DNA of 64,000 nucleotides from Bradysia coprophila (taxonomy: Eukaryota > Arthropoda > Insecta > Diptera > Sciaridae): contig NW_023503376.1 of the NCBI RefSeq assembly GCF_014529535.1, positions 5,157,716-5,221,715 on the forward strand, written 5' to 3'. Each line of letters begins with the position of its first letter. Within the stretch, counting starts at the first letter, position 1. A model generated the notes under the pieces. That model saw nothing but the letters and a program-made list of their open reading frames with translations, was not told where the DNA came from and did not search any database. This document shows positions 50,072-61,523 of this stretch, one piece after another. The position numbers and the translations under genes were made by a program.

Positions 50072-50934
50072 ATGAAAAAATCATTCTATTTTCTTGCTGG
50101 GCTCTGCGCATTCATCGGCATTCTGCATACTTGCTTCACCAAAGAAGGTAATACTTAAAGAAAGCATTGGGGTCACTTACAATTTTTACGATCCGAATAT
50201 TTTAACATCCGTAAATTACAGCTTATCAGACCAAAGCAGTGAATCTTCACAATCAGTATCGTCGAAAGCATCATGCACCAGCTCTACGGATGGACAATGA
50301 GGTAGCAACCGTTTGTATTAGTTAAATGGAGAAAGACGGGACATGTTACACAAGCGAATTATAAGAAGAATGAAATTTCGTTGTAATAGCTTCGTTTCAA
50401 CTTGAATTGAATGTTTTGTTCACTGCACGAAATCGAAGTCCGGAGTCGAGACGGAATGAAATTTCATTTTTTTTGGAAGTCGCTAACTCAAAATGTTCAG
50501 TTTTTGCATTTAACTCTTCAAAATATTCTAATTGGAATATCAAACAGAAGCTTTGTGGTGGATTTGTACCGGTTTTAGCTCAACTCGTTGGCAGTGAAAT
50601 GTGCTGACTACTATGCAAGGAAGGAAGCAATAGACTTCTCTTGTCCTTACAAAGGCGATGTCGGAGAAAATCTGGCTAGTGTAGATGGTGGTAACTGTAA
50701 TAGCAACCAACTTGCAGTGAGGGCGAGTAAGGGTTGGTACAGCGGAGTTAAATTCTTCAACGACAACTACGCCAGACATTATCACGAAATTTTGAGCTTT
50801 ATCCAAATGGTTTGGAAAGATACGCAGAAATGCGGCTTCGGCTATGCTCGAACGATTATTGTGTTTTTGTTGGTTTGTACAGTCCAAAGGGAAACTATGT
50901 TGATGGAATTGAAGAAAATGTTCTTGAGCCTTAG
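50072..50934 (+). pseudogene. CAP-superfamily (SCP/venom-allergen-like) secreted protein with a frameshift
   Basis: Exons: 50072-50147, 50222-50301 and 50579-50934, joined by GT-AG introns. Exon 1 encodes a signal peptide (MKKSFYFLAGLCAFIGILHT). Exon 2 gives the N-terminal CAP helix (AVNLHNQYRRKHHAPALRMD). Exon 3 continues with LNSLAVKCADYY, the GEN motif of VGENLASV, GWYSGVKFF and IQMVWKDTQKCGFGYA. Directly after GYA the frame is lost by one missing base; the expected ending (NDYCVFVGLYSPKGN to VLEP, stop at 50932-50934) continues in another frame. Two of the four usual CAP cavity residues also differ: the Glu of WYxE is Gly and the His of HFTQ is Ser. AATAAA is at 50952-50957. It may be a young pseudogene or carry an assembly error. 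Confidence 0.8.
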
Positions 50935-51330
50935 ATAAACTGGGAAAGACCAATAAAGCAACCAAAACCAGACAAATTTCATTTGACTGTATGAAAAAGA
51001 AACACTCACGGCGGCTTGGCACCCTGTGCAATCCAATAAAAACGTTACGAAAGACAAGGTTCTGAAAGAACCAGGTTAAGACCAAAGTTCTGAAAGAACA
51101 GGTTAAGACAACCACGAAGGCGGGTGACACCAAAATGTTATGAACAGATAGTGTGAGAAATCAACTTAAAGAAAATATTTCTCTCGAAAATTCAGAATTT
51201 TGTTGTTGTTAAGTTTCATTCTACATATAAACTTCGCAGCCGTTGACTGTGTGTCACCGCCTTATGTATCAACTCAGAGTTGTCTTAACCTGTGCTTTCA
51301 AAATCTTGGTTAAGACACCCACGAAGGCGC

Positions 51331-51516
51331 CAAGGCTGTATACTTTGGGGAGGTCACGCAGATGCAGATACGCGGGTTACACACCACGTTTCATACAAAA
51401 AATTCACCACGCCATACAAATTCAATTTTGGTGAATATATTTGTATGGAAAAGGTGTATTCCCGCGTATCTAATAAAATGGCGATCTGCGTGACCTCCCC
51501 AAAGTATACAGCCTTG
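51331..51516. mobile_element. MITE, CAAGGCTGTATACTTTGGGG family
   Basis: 186 bp with inverted ends CAAGGCTGTATACTTTGGGG-AGGTCACGC and GCGTGACCTCCCCAAAGTAT-ACAGCCTTG, flanked by a perfect duplication CGAAGGCGC (51322-51330; 51517-51525). An 8-9 bp duplication fits hAT or Mutator-like insertion. A diverged copy is at 23833-23998. Confidence 0.88.
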
Positions 51517-51830
51517 CGAAGGCGCAAGGTTCTGAAAGAACCCGAAGGTGGGTGACACCGAAATCGATAAACGCACTCAGTACAGATTGTGTGTGAAACC
51601 AATTTGAAGAAAATGTTTTTTAGGAAAATTCGGAATCATACAGCATAGGTACCATTCGACTGCAGACAATATAAATGGTTTCTAGGACTTCTATTTCTGG
51701 ATTTTCCGTTTTCAAGTGTAAAAAGGCTGCATGGCAAGGTGTACTTCACATAATATCAGGATTAGACTAATTGTCGATACTAGGCTCGACGCGTATGTAC
51801 TTCGATTGTCACAGTGTTTTGGCATTGGAC

Positions 51831-52394
51831 TAGAGATGAGCGGGCCGCCCGAAATACATCGGCCCGACCCGACCCGACCCGGCCCGATCGGGTTCCGGTC
51901 CGGGTTTTGAAATTTCATTCGGGCCGGGTCGGGTCGGGCTTTGAAAACAAAAATTCGGGCCGGCCCGACTTAGAAATACAAATTTAAAGTAAGCCAATAA
52001 AAGCCTATAAAGCATGAAACACTAACTTATTTTATTATTTTACTTCGCGTATACAGTGAACGACATCTCAAATGTCTCACTGTCAAATTTTTCTGAGAAT
52101 TTTATTGTGTCATTGCAAATTCACAATGACATTCTCTGAAAAAAATTACAGTGAGACATTTGAGATGTCGTTCACTGTAAGATTATTGCAAAGCTTTTAT
52201 GCGTAGAAAATGATTTTTCATTAAATTTCTTATAGTAAAAAAAGTCGGGTCACGTCGGGCCGATGATTTTTTCGGGTCGGGTCGGGTCGGGCCGCGAAGA
52301 GAAAAGTCTCGGGACGGGTCGGGCTCGGGTTCAAAAAATTGGATCGGGCCGGGTCGGGTCGGGTATTGAAAAAACGTCGGCCCGCTCATCTCTA
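51831..52394. mobile_element. hAT-like MITE with GGGTCGGGTCGGGC arrays
   Basis: 564 bp with ends TAGAGATGAGCGGGCCG and CGGCCCGCTCATCTCTA, flanked by a perfect 8-bp duplication CATTGGAC (51823-51830; 52395-52402). GC-rich tandem GGGTC/GACCC tracts lie inside both ends, a sharp contrast with the AT-rich surroundings. A mariner-like MITE is nested at 52054-52177. The ends resemble those of the element at 6044-6429. Confidence 0.92.
52054..52177. mobile_element. Mariner-like MITE nested in the hAT MITE
   Basis: 124 bp: CAGTGAACGACATCTCAAAT-GTCTCACTGT at one end and its inverse at the other, flanked by TA on both sides (52052-52053; 52178-52179), the Tc1/mariner target duplication. Confidence 0.9.
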
Positions 52395-52399
52395 CATTG

Positions 52400-53795
52400 G
52401 ACGCCCCACTTTCGGAATAAATTACGCTTACGGAAGAAGGAAATAAAATCCAGTGATTTTCTTGAATTGTTTGAAGGCTGAATGAGTGTGATTTGCTTGT
52501 GAATTTGCTAGATTGAGTGATGCATGAATGTTAGTACACGTTTAGTCCGTTCGTAGTATTTGTGTTTTTGAGATTTGGGACTTGCAAAAGATGCGTCCTT
52601 GTTAAAAGCATCCAAACCCATTGCTCTCATTGTGATATTACTAGCAATGCCACTAGAACGACATTAATATATTTCTATCTCTGTTACTGTTACCCGCTTC
52701 ATCGAGGCTGTTTAGTAATAGTTATTTGCATCACTTGGATTGAAACCACGAAATTACAATATACGTGTGAATTCGTATACCGAGAGACTTCTTCTCGACG
52801 AAACATACATACTTATGCAAAAATTATTCTCGTGGTATACGAATTCACACCTATACTGTGATTGAGTGGTTTCAATCCTGTGATGCACAAAATTTTACAC
52901 TTGCCACACCATGAAATACACAAACAACAAAAACAAACACAAAGCATTTCTATCGCATTTGTACACATCGTTCAAGGTTGAACTTAAATGTAGAGAAGAA
53001 GAAGAATAATAAGAACGCCTTCGTTTTCATTTAAAATCAAATTTCTCTCTTTGGCGAATAACGTAAATAACCACAGGAAATGCCACTATTCAGTAAAACA
53101 TTGCTCACATCCCTAGACCTGTTTATAAGGTCTGCTGAGAGAGAACTGAAAAAGTGTGGTTTCCGATAACTTTTGGCGCGTGATATTCAGTCGGGAAACA
53201 GCGACTTTTTATAATTTATTTTGACAAAAAGGCTTATTTTACCGGTATCCGAGTCAAATTTCCCGGTATCTAAAGTCGTAAACTTGATTTTTCGCCACAT
53301 ATTTTCCCAGGTTCTTTTCGATTTCCCGGTATCTAAAGAATTTTTCTGAAAACTTCCCGGTATCCAGGATACCGCGGATAGCGTGAATTTCCACACGCGG
53401 ATGTGCCTTTGTTATTGTTTAGTAAATGAAAGTTCTAAACTGTTCTAAAAAAACTTACAGCCTCGTGACAGTCTCTTGACAGTCTTTTTGAATATTTGAA
53501 AATAATGAGAAGAAAGTCGCACAAAATTATTAAAATGATTTTTAAAAATATTTTAATTAAAGGCGGGGTAAATTGATATGATCGATTACTAAGATTTTTA
53601 GCGTATTGTGATTTGAAAACGAGTATAGATCTAAATAACAAGCTTTCGGTCGATTTGCATAACATTCACAATGTTTTTTTCGGTGTATTGAGCTTGCGCG
53701 CGCACGTTTATACTTCGAACTAGAGCTTATACGTGTGCATTGGAACTGTTTACAAATAAAACGAGCCATCAGAACAGTCGGAGCTTTTGCTGCGA
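52400..53795. other. Non-coding with short repeats
   Basis: An inverted pair of TATACGTGTGAATTCGTATA type occurs at about 52758-52780 and 52834-52858. 53210-53370 contains repeated TTTCCCGGTATCTAAAG words. No gene was seen. Confidence 0.5.
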
Positions 53796-54027
53796 CTGAG
53801 CCCCGTACAAACCCGTATATCTATTGCGTACGTGACCCTAGTGCGTCTATCACCCTACTTTGACCGTAAGCCTATTGCGCCGGTTAATGTAGTTAAAGTA
53901 AAATTATTATGTAATGTGTACATCTTATAAATTGCGCATAGCGCAATTACGAAGCCCCGTACGTACGACGTTCCTTTCAAATGAAACAAAAATTTCAAAT
54001 CGCCCTAAAAATTTTATTTTTTTTGAA

Positions 54028-54320
54028 GGGCCTAGTATCGGCCTCAGTCCGAGGACCCAAATTTAAAATTTTTTTCAACTACATTCTATTCGGCCTTTGA
54101 TTACCTTCCAAATGAAACAAAAATTACGAAAAACGGATGAAATTTACTCGAGTTATATGTGAAATACACATAGGGCCCTAGTAGCGGCCTTAGGCCAAGG
54201 ACCCAAATTTAATTTTTTTTCAACAACATTCTATTCGGCCTTCGATTACCTTCCAAATCAAACAAAAATTACGAAAAACGAATGAAACTTACTCGAGTTC
54301 TATGTAAAATACACATAGGG
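54028..54320. repeat. Tandem 145-bp units
   Basis: Two near-identical units start GGGCCTAGTATCGGCC / GGGCCCTAGTAGCGGCC and end at ACACATAGGGCCC. Confidence 0.85.
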
Positions 54321-54618
54321 CCCTTGTAGCATTTCACTTCTAAGGCCCTAACTCACGGTCCACTCACCCGATTTTAAAAAACTTTCTTTTCCTGGATTGG
54401 TATTGACAATACCTATCATTTGCCGTGTCATTTACATTTCCATCGTTTATTTTGCCATAAATATCACCAAAAGACCTTAAATCACTTAGGTGGCCCTAAC
54501 TCACGAAGGGCCGACCCGAATATCTTCGAACTTAGCCTCACTATTTCGACTATCTTTCAAGGAAAAAAATTCAGGGAAATTTTTGAAATCGGATTTGATT
54601 TACTCAAGATATCGACGT

Positions 54619-54657
54619 GACAGACGGACAGACGGACAGACGGACAGACGGACAGAC
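54619..54657. repeat. (GACGGACA)n minisatellite
   Basis: About five units of GACAGACG without interruption. Confidence 0.92.
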
Positions 54658-55152
54658 AAAATTTTTATTGCAGATTCGTCATCTATGAACATAGGCAAAC
54701 ACTTTGCCCTTACCGTCTGCTTCGAATTCCATCAATTACACACGGCATCGTAATCATATAAGCCCCTTTGTACTTCGTACGGGGCTAAAAACCTAACAAA
54801 CGCACCATAAACAGTTCAAATGGGCGGTATGTAAGACTATACTGGATTTCAAATCTGTATACACTCAGAATCGATCATTTTATTTTGCTTCCACTTTATC
54901 ATAAAAGAAATTCTGTAAACGCAGAATTGTTCTATTTTGTATAAAGAATGTAAATAAATTATAAAAATATTGTCTGTTTCCCGACTAATTGACGAGTCTT
55001 GTGATTTTGTTGATCCGAGGCGATACCGAGCTGCACAATCACATCTTGATATATAAATTACTAATTTCATTCTTCGGTGCCGAAAGTCAGCGAGTTTTGG
55101 AGTTTTTCTCGTGCAAACTGTATAAATCATTAAATGTTCTATAGGCATCAAC

Positions 55153-55263
55153 GAAATAAAATGTCAAATTTCATCCACGGAGCCATAGACGCAACGTTTA
55201 TGAGAATATTTTGTCAACAATATTTTTTTGGTTATGGATCCGTGGATGAAATTTGACATTTCG
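55153..55263. mobile_element. Short hairpin MITE
   Basis: AAATGTCAAATTTCATCCAC-GGA mirrors TCCGTGGATGAAATTTGACA-TTT; 111 bp in all. Related words (GGATGAAATTTGACAG) occur near 23786. Confidence 0.7.
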
Positions 55264-55269
55264 TAGATG

Positions 55270-56092
55270 CACTCGGCGAATTCGATACCATTCGATAGGT
55301 AATCATCCCTGCCACATGATGAATATTGAAGATTCCGAAAATCTGATACTCTCCCATACGATGCTATGCGAAAAACTAAAAAGACAAACCTATACTGTCT
55401 GTCTTGGACGACTGATCGTAGGCACTTGAATTCTTTACAAATTGTATGTATGTGGCCTCCGAGCGATATTTTCGAGTCAGTCCGGCCCTGCTAACACCAA
55501 ACAATATAACGTGAGGGAATCCACATTCTTCGCAAATAAAGAAAGGCAAACGTTTCAGCGGAGTGGTCGACGACAAATATTTATTTTCAAAAAGACCGCC
55601 AACAAATTTCGAATCTTTCTGTACTAAAGGTACTAAATCGACTAAATGGGATTGATGTGTGGTGTGTGTGCTGTGTGTGTAGTGTGAAAAGTGTGATGAC
55701 TACCATCACAACCGGCAATCAGCACAAATGTCAGTCATTTCTACATGTTGATGAAGAGAATCCAATAATAAACAAAAGTTTTTGCTTTGGAAATATTAAT
55801 TCAATTCAATTGAAACAGGTAAGCTTACTCTCAGACTATGATAAAACTGTGATCGCATCACTCGTTTACTGTCAGACATCCTGCTTCTTACTTAGTAAGT
55901 AATATGCAGGATGTCTGCAGTTAGGTTGTTAAAAACCTCTTTCTCTCTGTGTGTCTCTGTGCCCTACTTGATGAAACTAGGCCGAATTTTGCCAAGTTCA
56001 CAGAAGACCTACACCGGTCAGCTGTTCCAGTAAATATCCCGAACAACAATTAACAACATTTTCCCTACACTTCAAGCGCCTCCAACAAAATA
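55270..56092. other. Upstream region of PCID2
   Basis: A partial dispersed repeat (CTGTCTTGGACGACTGATCG-TAGGCA) lies near 55395-55425. The rest is presumably promoter and leader of PCID2; a GT-rich stretch is at 55652-55690. A transcription start could not be fixed. Confidence 0.4.
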
Positions 56093-57637
56093 ATGTACGA
56101 GAGTTTGGGCACATACTTAAACTGCGTCCAACGTGCCTGGTCTGCCCAAGATGGTAGTCTTGTTGCGTCGTTCGTGTCACTCAAAGACAAACATGTGGCG
56201 AATCGAAGCTTGCAAATTGAAATGCCTGAAAATATGGTCGCGCGAATGGTGGATGCACCAATCGATGAGATTGTCATTGCTCATTTGAAGGTGCTGTACT
56301 ACTTAACATGCGAACGTAAGGAATTGTTGTTTTGTTTCAATCTTGAATCAATCTCGAAAATTGATCTTTGTCTGTCCGACCAATTTCAGCCAAAAACTAC
56401 ATGGCCGCCTACAAAAGCCAGACAATGTGTGCCAAGGCAGTTGTTGAAATTCTAAAACAATTGAAGGAGGAGAATTGGTGTCTGCCCATTATGTATGTGA
56501 TATGTTTGGACTTGAGGTTATTGGCACAGCGTTGCGAAGGTGTTGGTAATACCTCGAAGCCTGGTGAGATATTAGAAAGTGCTGCAGAATGTTTGATGGC
56601 ATGCTTTCGGGTGTGCGCCGTGGACAACAGGTGACCTAGCTTCAGTTCTTCGCAATAATGATTGTGACCAGCAAAATCTCCATTTTCTCTGCAGATCATC
56701 CGACGAGGATACCAAACGGTTGGGTATGCTGAATCTGGTGAATCAGTTGCTGAAAATTTATTTTCGAATAAACAAATTGAATCTGTGCAAACCGCTGATC
56801 CGGGCCATTGACAGTTCAGCGTACAAGGATCAGTTTCCGCTGTCGCAGCAAATCACCTACAAATACTTTGTTGGACGAAAGGCTATGTTCGATTCGGATT
56901 ACAGAAGTGCGGACGAATTCCTGAGCTTTGCCTTCCAGAATTGCCACCGGAAATTTCCGAAAAACAAAAGGTAAGCTCTTGGGACGTTGACGACAAGAGA
57001 TGGAAGTACTGAGTACTCTCGTTTCCGCTAGTAACAGTCCGAACCAGAAAGGTTCTACCAGAAATGCTAGTTTCACCTCACTAAGCGCAGGCCATTCCTA
57101 ATGCTGACCTGTTCAATTTCAGATTGATTCTGATTTACTTGGTGCCCGTTAAAATGCTGCTGGGCTACATGCCGAGAAAAGAAGTTCTCGAGAGGTATGA
57201 CGTACTACAATTCCATGAATTGGCCAGTGCAATTAAGGATGGGAATGTTCGACGATTCGATGAAGTGATTCAACGCCACGAAACGTTTTTCATCGAGCAC
57301 GGCATTTATTTGATAGTCGAAAAACTGAAGACCATCGGCTATCGTAATCTATTCAAAAAGGTATGGCCGACCCACATATCCACATATGACCCAACCAACG
57401 TTTAAACCAATTTCCTTTGTGATTCAGGTTTATCTGCTCACACAAACCCATCAATTGGACCTGCAACATTTCCTCTGCGCCTTGGAGTATGTTGGCGAAA
57501 CGGATATTTCGATGGACGAGACGCATTGCATTGTAGCCAATCTGATTCATGAAGGGAAAATCAAAGGTTACATATCACATCAACACAACAAGTTGGTTGT
57601 GTCCAAACAAAATCCGTTTCCTCCACTGATGTCGTGA
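56093..57637 (+). CDS. PCID2: PCI domain-containing protein 2 (TREX-2 subunit), five exons
   Basis: Exons 56093-56315, 56390-56630, 56695-56970, 57123-57360 and 57428-57637 give a 395-aa protein with consistent phases and GT-AG introns of 64-152 bp. The sequence is unmistakably PCID2/Thp1: [113 protein letters not shown] and the C-terminal winged-helix end [23 protein letters not shown]. Length is like the family's (about 395-400). In the TREX-2 complex it binds GANP/Xmas and DSS1 and promotes nuclear mRNA export at the pore. AATAAA is at 57669-57674. It converges with the acidic-protein gene, whose stop lies 166 bp away. Confidence 0.97.
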
Positions 57638-57802
57638 TGTGTCGTTTTTGTTGGCATTTGAAAGATTAAATAAAATGGTAAGTGAACTGGAAAACCGGGA
57701 CGTTTGAGTTGTGAGACACCGCCGATTCAGGGAAACAATGGATTATTAAAATGCTGAGCTTTCCGTTGTCGTTAACTTGGTTTATTTGACTGATGATTTT
57801 GT

Positions 57803-58399
57803 TTACAACTGATCCTGTCTCTCCAATTGTTCGCTTGAATCAACTTCGTTTGCTGGTTCTTCATCTCCTGCATTTTCGTCATCGTCAGTATCCTCACCTT
57901 CGGAGCTGGAGCTACCTTCTTCTTCTTCATCATCGTCATCTGAACTTTCCTTTTCTGTAGTTTCCGTATCGTCTGTATCTTCGTCACTTTCATTTTCCGA
58001 CTCTTCCTCTGAACTATCATCATCATCAGCATTTTCCGATTTCTTATTCTCAACGCCTTTACTAACGCCAATCGCACTGTCTCCGCGCATCCGAATTCTT
58101 TGCTCTTCAACGCCCCTGTCGAACTCCATTTTTACTTCTTCCAAAAGCAATTGCTCAATTGTATCGTGAGCTTTAAGCGCTTCATTCGATTTGGCCGTCT
58201 TGCGTTCCATTTCAAACGATTTTAAGCGCTTGGTCGCTTCGTTTGCTATTGCTTCCTGCCGATTTTCGATTGACTTGTTCATCAACCTGTGCGCGTCCGC
58301 ATTTCCGGCACTTATCAACGAATCGACTTCCAGAGACACTTTTGAAAAGTTTTTAATTGCTTCTTCGAAATCGCCGGCTGATGTGGTCTTTCGTTCCAT
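57803..58399 (-). CDS. Hypothetical 198-aa protein with a highly acidic tail
   Basis: A single-exon minus-strand frame starts with an ATG at 58399 (MERKTTSAGDFEEAIKNFSK) and stops at 57803. The frame is open further upstream but without a better start. Residues 10-105 are predicted helical and coiled-coil-like, rich in E, A, K and L. Residues 120-198 are an almost continuous Asp/Glu/Ser run (DDDDSSEEESENESDEDTDD). Such tails occur in nuclear chaperone and ribosome-biogenesis factors, but I do not recognise the family. It is divergent from the foldback element and convergent with PCID2. AT-content and codon use look like a real gene, and the opposite-strand frames are shadows. Confidence 0.75.
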   Translation of the reverse strand: MERKTTSAGDFEEAIKNFSKVSLEVDSLISAGNADAHRLMNKSIENRQEAIANEATKRLKSFEMERKTAKSNEALKAHDTIEQLLLEEVKMEFDRGVEEQRIRMRGDSAIGVSKGVENKKSENADDDDSSEEESENESDEDTDDTETTEKESSDDDDEEEEGSSSSEGEDTDDDENAGDEEPANEVDSSEQLERQDQL

Positions 58400-58575
58400 T
58401 TTCCAAATGAGTTTTATTTTCGGCGAGAGGAGAAACGACTGCAAATTTGTTTGAAAAAGAAAATTTGAAAATTTACCGATGATCACAGCGGGGTAACTTG
58501 ATGTTTTCGATTAATGAAAATTTTGTCATTCAATTGGACTGATGGAATGCTTAGGTAATCGTGAAAGTAACGATA

Positions 58576-58600
58576 AGTGAGAAAAACGCACTGAACGTTC
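58576..58600. repeat. 25-bp direct repeat flanking the foldback region, copy 1
   Basis: AGTGAGAAAAACGCACTGAACGTTC without the last bases written in full here: it begins AGTGAGAAAAACGCACTGAA. The same 25 bp occur at 61338-61362. The two copies are 2.74 kb apart with the foldback element between them. Confidence 0.8.
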
Positions 58601-58857
58601 AGACTCAGACTTCACATAACGGGCATGGGCGAGGCCCAGATCTAGTATAGACCCGTTTTTAATAAGCTAACTCTATCGTAGCTATTGAGCTTCAAGTTAC
58701 CACTAGTTTGCAGTGTAGCGATCAGAGCTGTCTTTTCCATGAAAGACTCGCAGTGATCTCTTCCACCGAAACAGCCCATACGGCCACTCGAGTTGTTTGC
58801 ACTTATATGCCACGACAGAACTGTGGCAACTAGCCGTGCCGATGAGTCTTAACTGAA

Positions 58858-61143
58858 CATCATCAGTGGTTGGATTAAGCCTAATCCGTCCTTTACTTCT
58901 ATATACTCAGTGAAGAGTATAACCTGAAGTGAATCACAGCGAGCAGGCGCCTCTTATCTTCATTCCACAGCTGAAATGCCTATCAAAATGAAGCTAAAAA
59001 ATAAAATAAAAATAGGAACAGAGTTTAAGCACTCTTCTCTTACCCTACCCAGCTTTCCATCATTGTCCGAATTTTCCATCCGTATTAGGGTGTAGCGTGT
59101 TGAAGCCTTTTTTTATTTTTTTAAGGCCTGCGGTTAGGCTCAATGCAGAATGGTCCACTGATCACGAAAATAACAAAAAAAAATTAAGTTTGAAGCTCCC
59201 ATACGCTGCTCTGAAAACCGACTTTTTGGTCAAAGAGAGCAGTTCTCTCGACTGTGTTGAAACAAATTTGTTAAGTGTATATGATAACTAGGGCGTATCG
59301 AATTTTGAGAATTTTAAGGGTCGCGGTAGCCTCTGTGCGGAAAACGTAGATCATTGAAAACTAAGTCCAGGCATATGGTTGATGGATCCGAAGGTGCCCG
59401 GGAAGAAGTCCCCCCGGACGACTTCAACTTTCAAATGGTCATAACTCGGAAAGTTAAGAGTATTTTTGAAAACAATGTTCTAGCAGGATGTAGAGCGTTA
59501 AAAACTCTACAAAACTGCCAAAGAAACCGATGGTCCAAAAGGTGTGTCTGTCGAGGTTTTCTAACATCGAAAGTTCGACATTTTGGTTTTTGACTTTTAT
59601 TTCCTGAGAGACAAATTATTAACTTTAGCTTTTAGCATGAGGTTGTAGAGGAGGTCGAGTACTACCAGTACACTAGGCATTGTCCCGGTCGGCGATCCAT
59701 CCGAAACCACTTTTTCAACATTTTTGAATGGACTTTTTAAGTGTACCCACGTCGCCCACGAAGCCATTGCAGACAATGTAACCGGTGTTGCTGAGTCGAG
59801 GTAACCTTGGCCAGCAAGTGCACATAATATTCCATAACAGTAGCTGAACTCTTTTACAAAATATTTAAGAATTCGGTGTAGCACATTTTGTACTACAAAA
59901 TCTGAGAAAGTGAAATTTGTGAGAAAAACAACAAATAATAGTTTTAATTAGTTATTTGACCCACGAACAGTAGTAAGAAGTCGATTTCGTTGCAAATACA
60001 CATTTTTCGATATTTTTACAAAAGGTTGAACTTCGTGGTATACCATGTTAGAGTTTTTAACGCTCTACATCCTGCTAGAACATTGTTTTCAAAAATACTC
60101 TTAACTTTCCGAGTTATGACCATTTGAAAGTTAAAGTCGTCCGGTGGGACTTCTTCCCGGGCACCTTCGGATCCATCAACCATATGCCTGGAATTAGTTT
60201 TCAATGATCTACGTTTTCCGCACACAGGCTATCGCGGCCCTTAAAATTCTCAAAATTCGATACGCCCTAATGATAACCACTCGTAGAGACTCTGGCTTCA
60301 ATTTGGCATATTTTAAAATTTAAAAAGATTCGACTCACCGATGAAAAATTACAAAAAGAGTTCCCGACCATGACTTTTCCAGAAATTTTTTGGAGTTAAA
60401 GCTATCTAAAATCTGTGACTGGGAAGCGAAATAGTCGTGTCGTAGCTCATTTTAAAGGGAATTTCAAGAGCTTTCAAACGAATATAGACCCGACGTAAAG
60501 TTTCACCGGGTTGCGGATTCATTGACCTTCCAATGTGTTGAAAATGGTACGAGAAAAACCAATTTTTTTATTTTTCACAGAATTTATGCAAAAACGGTTC
60601 CAAATTGTTCTTAGTATTGTTGGCGTGAACACTGCATCTCGGCTTTCAGAGGTGCGCATGGGAGCTTCGAACTTTAAATTTTTTTTTTTCGTGATCAGTG
60701 GATCATTCTGCATCCGCAGGCCTTAAAAAAATAAAAAAAGACTGCAAAACGCTACACCCTATATGCGGATTAGGGCAACCTTTCTAAGTTGACTTTCAAC
60801 ACTTGTTCAATTGAAAGTTTTATTGATGTCTTGTGTAAGAGGCTAGCGGAAACAACTGAAGATAGTCAGTCCACTCTGGGTTTGGACCTCCGCCGCTAGT
60901 TCTCGAGGTCGAAACAGCTTTCTTTTTCTCAATTCATTCACTTAACGTGAATCCTGGGTAAAAGAAGAGTGCTTAAACTCTGTTCCTATTTTTATTTTAT
61001 TTGCTAGCTTCATTTTGATAGGCATTTCAGCAGTGGAATGGAGATAAGAGGCGCCTGCTCGCTGTGATTCACTTCAGATTATACTCTTCACTGAGTATAT
61101 AGAAGTAAAGGACGGACTAGGCTTAGTCCAACCACTGATGATA
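58858..61143. mobile_element. 2.3-kb foldback element with long segmented inverted arms
   Basis: The outer ends ATCATCAGTGGTTGGAYTAA are inverted (58858 and 61143). Matching inverted segments run inward: 58858-59060 with 60960-61143, about 59085-59210 with 60660-60770 (GTGTAGCG, AAGGCCTGCGG, GATCAGTGGA), and 59288-59515 with 60047-60269 (GGATCCGAAGGTGCCCGGGA, AACAATGTTCTAGCAGGATG). Unmatched segments lie in both arms and the central spacer is about 530 bp. No transposase is evident. It sits between the acidic-protein gene and the dUTPase gene. Confidence 0.85.
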
Positions 61144-61337
61144 ATTTTTCAATGAATTTCGGTCATAATTCCTCTAGGTAGTCTACCTCTATGGGCTGGA
61201 CTAACTACTAAATTTCAATAAACACATGGCATAGTCAATCAGCATAGTCAGCCAACACGCCTTACTCCGTTCTGTAGAATTCGAATTACCTTCACTCTTG
61301 TCCTACCTTAATCTGGTTTAGTACAAGTTTCGTACAT

Positions 61338-61362
61338 AGTGAGAAAAACGCACTGAACGTTC
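61338..61362. repeat. 25-bp direct repeat flanking the foldback region, copy 2
   Basis: Begins AGTGAGAAAAACGCACTGAA, identical over 25 bp to 58576-58600. Confidence 0.8.
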
Positions 61363-61523
61363 CGACTGAACACTGAAATTGAAAATGTTGCGCCGAATGT
61401 TTCGAAAGAAAAATATGACTCAACCACCTTAGATTTTTGAGTGTGTGCGTGGTGTGCTTACCATCAGTAACACCCGTCATTTGAGTTCTAAAATTTTTGT
61501 GTTAAGTGTCCATTCCACTCAAC

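Larger units (their letters stand above)
53799..54786. mobile_element. 1-kb repeat element with AGCCCCGTAC ends
   Basis: Bounded by GAGCCCCGTACAAACCC and CTTCGTACGGGGCTA. It contains two tandem 145-bp units (54028-54172; 54173-54317; then a partial) with GGACCCAAATTTAA, CATTCTATTCGGCCTT and TACCTTCCAAATSAAACAAA, and a (GACGGACA)n run at 54619-54657. A further AGCCCCGTACGAAG lies at 62818. No protein frame. Confidence 0.6.

Noticed and set aside
50540-51133. A 197-aa minus-strand frame
   Set aside because: It is antisense to the CAP gene, and the plus-strand exons with splice sites and CAP motifs explain the region.
58060-58454. Plus-strand frames over the acidic-protein gene
   Set aside because: They are shadows of the Asp/Glu/Ser-rich coding strand on the other side.
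59597-59884. A 95-aa minus-strand frame in the foldback spacer
   Set aside because: No motifs, no splice or start context, and it is in a non-coding inverted-repeat element. It could be a relic, but I cannot support it.
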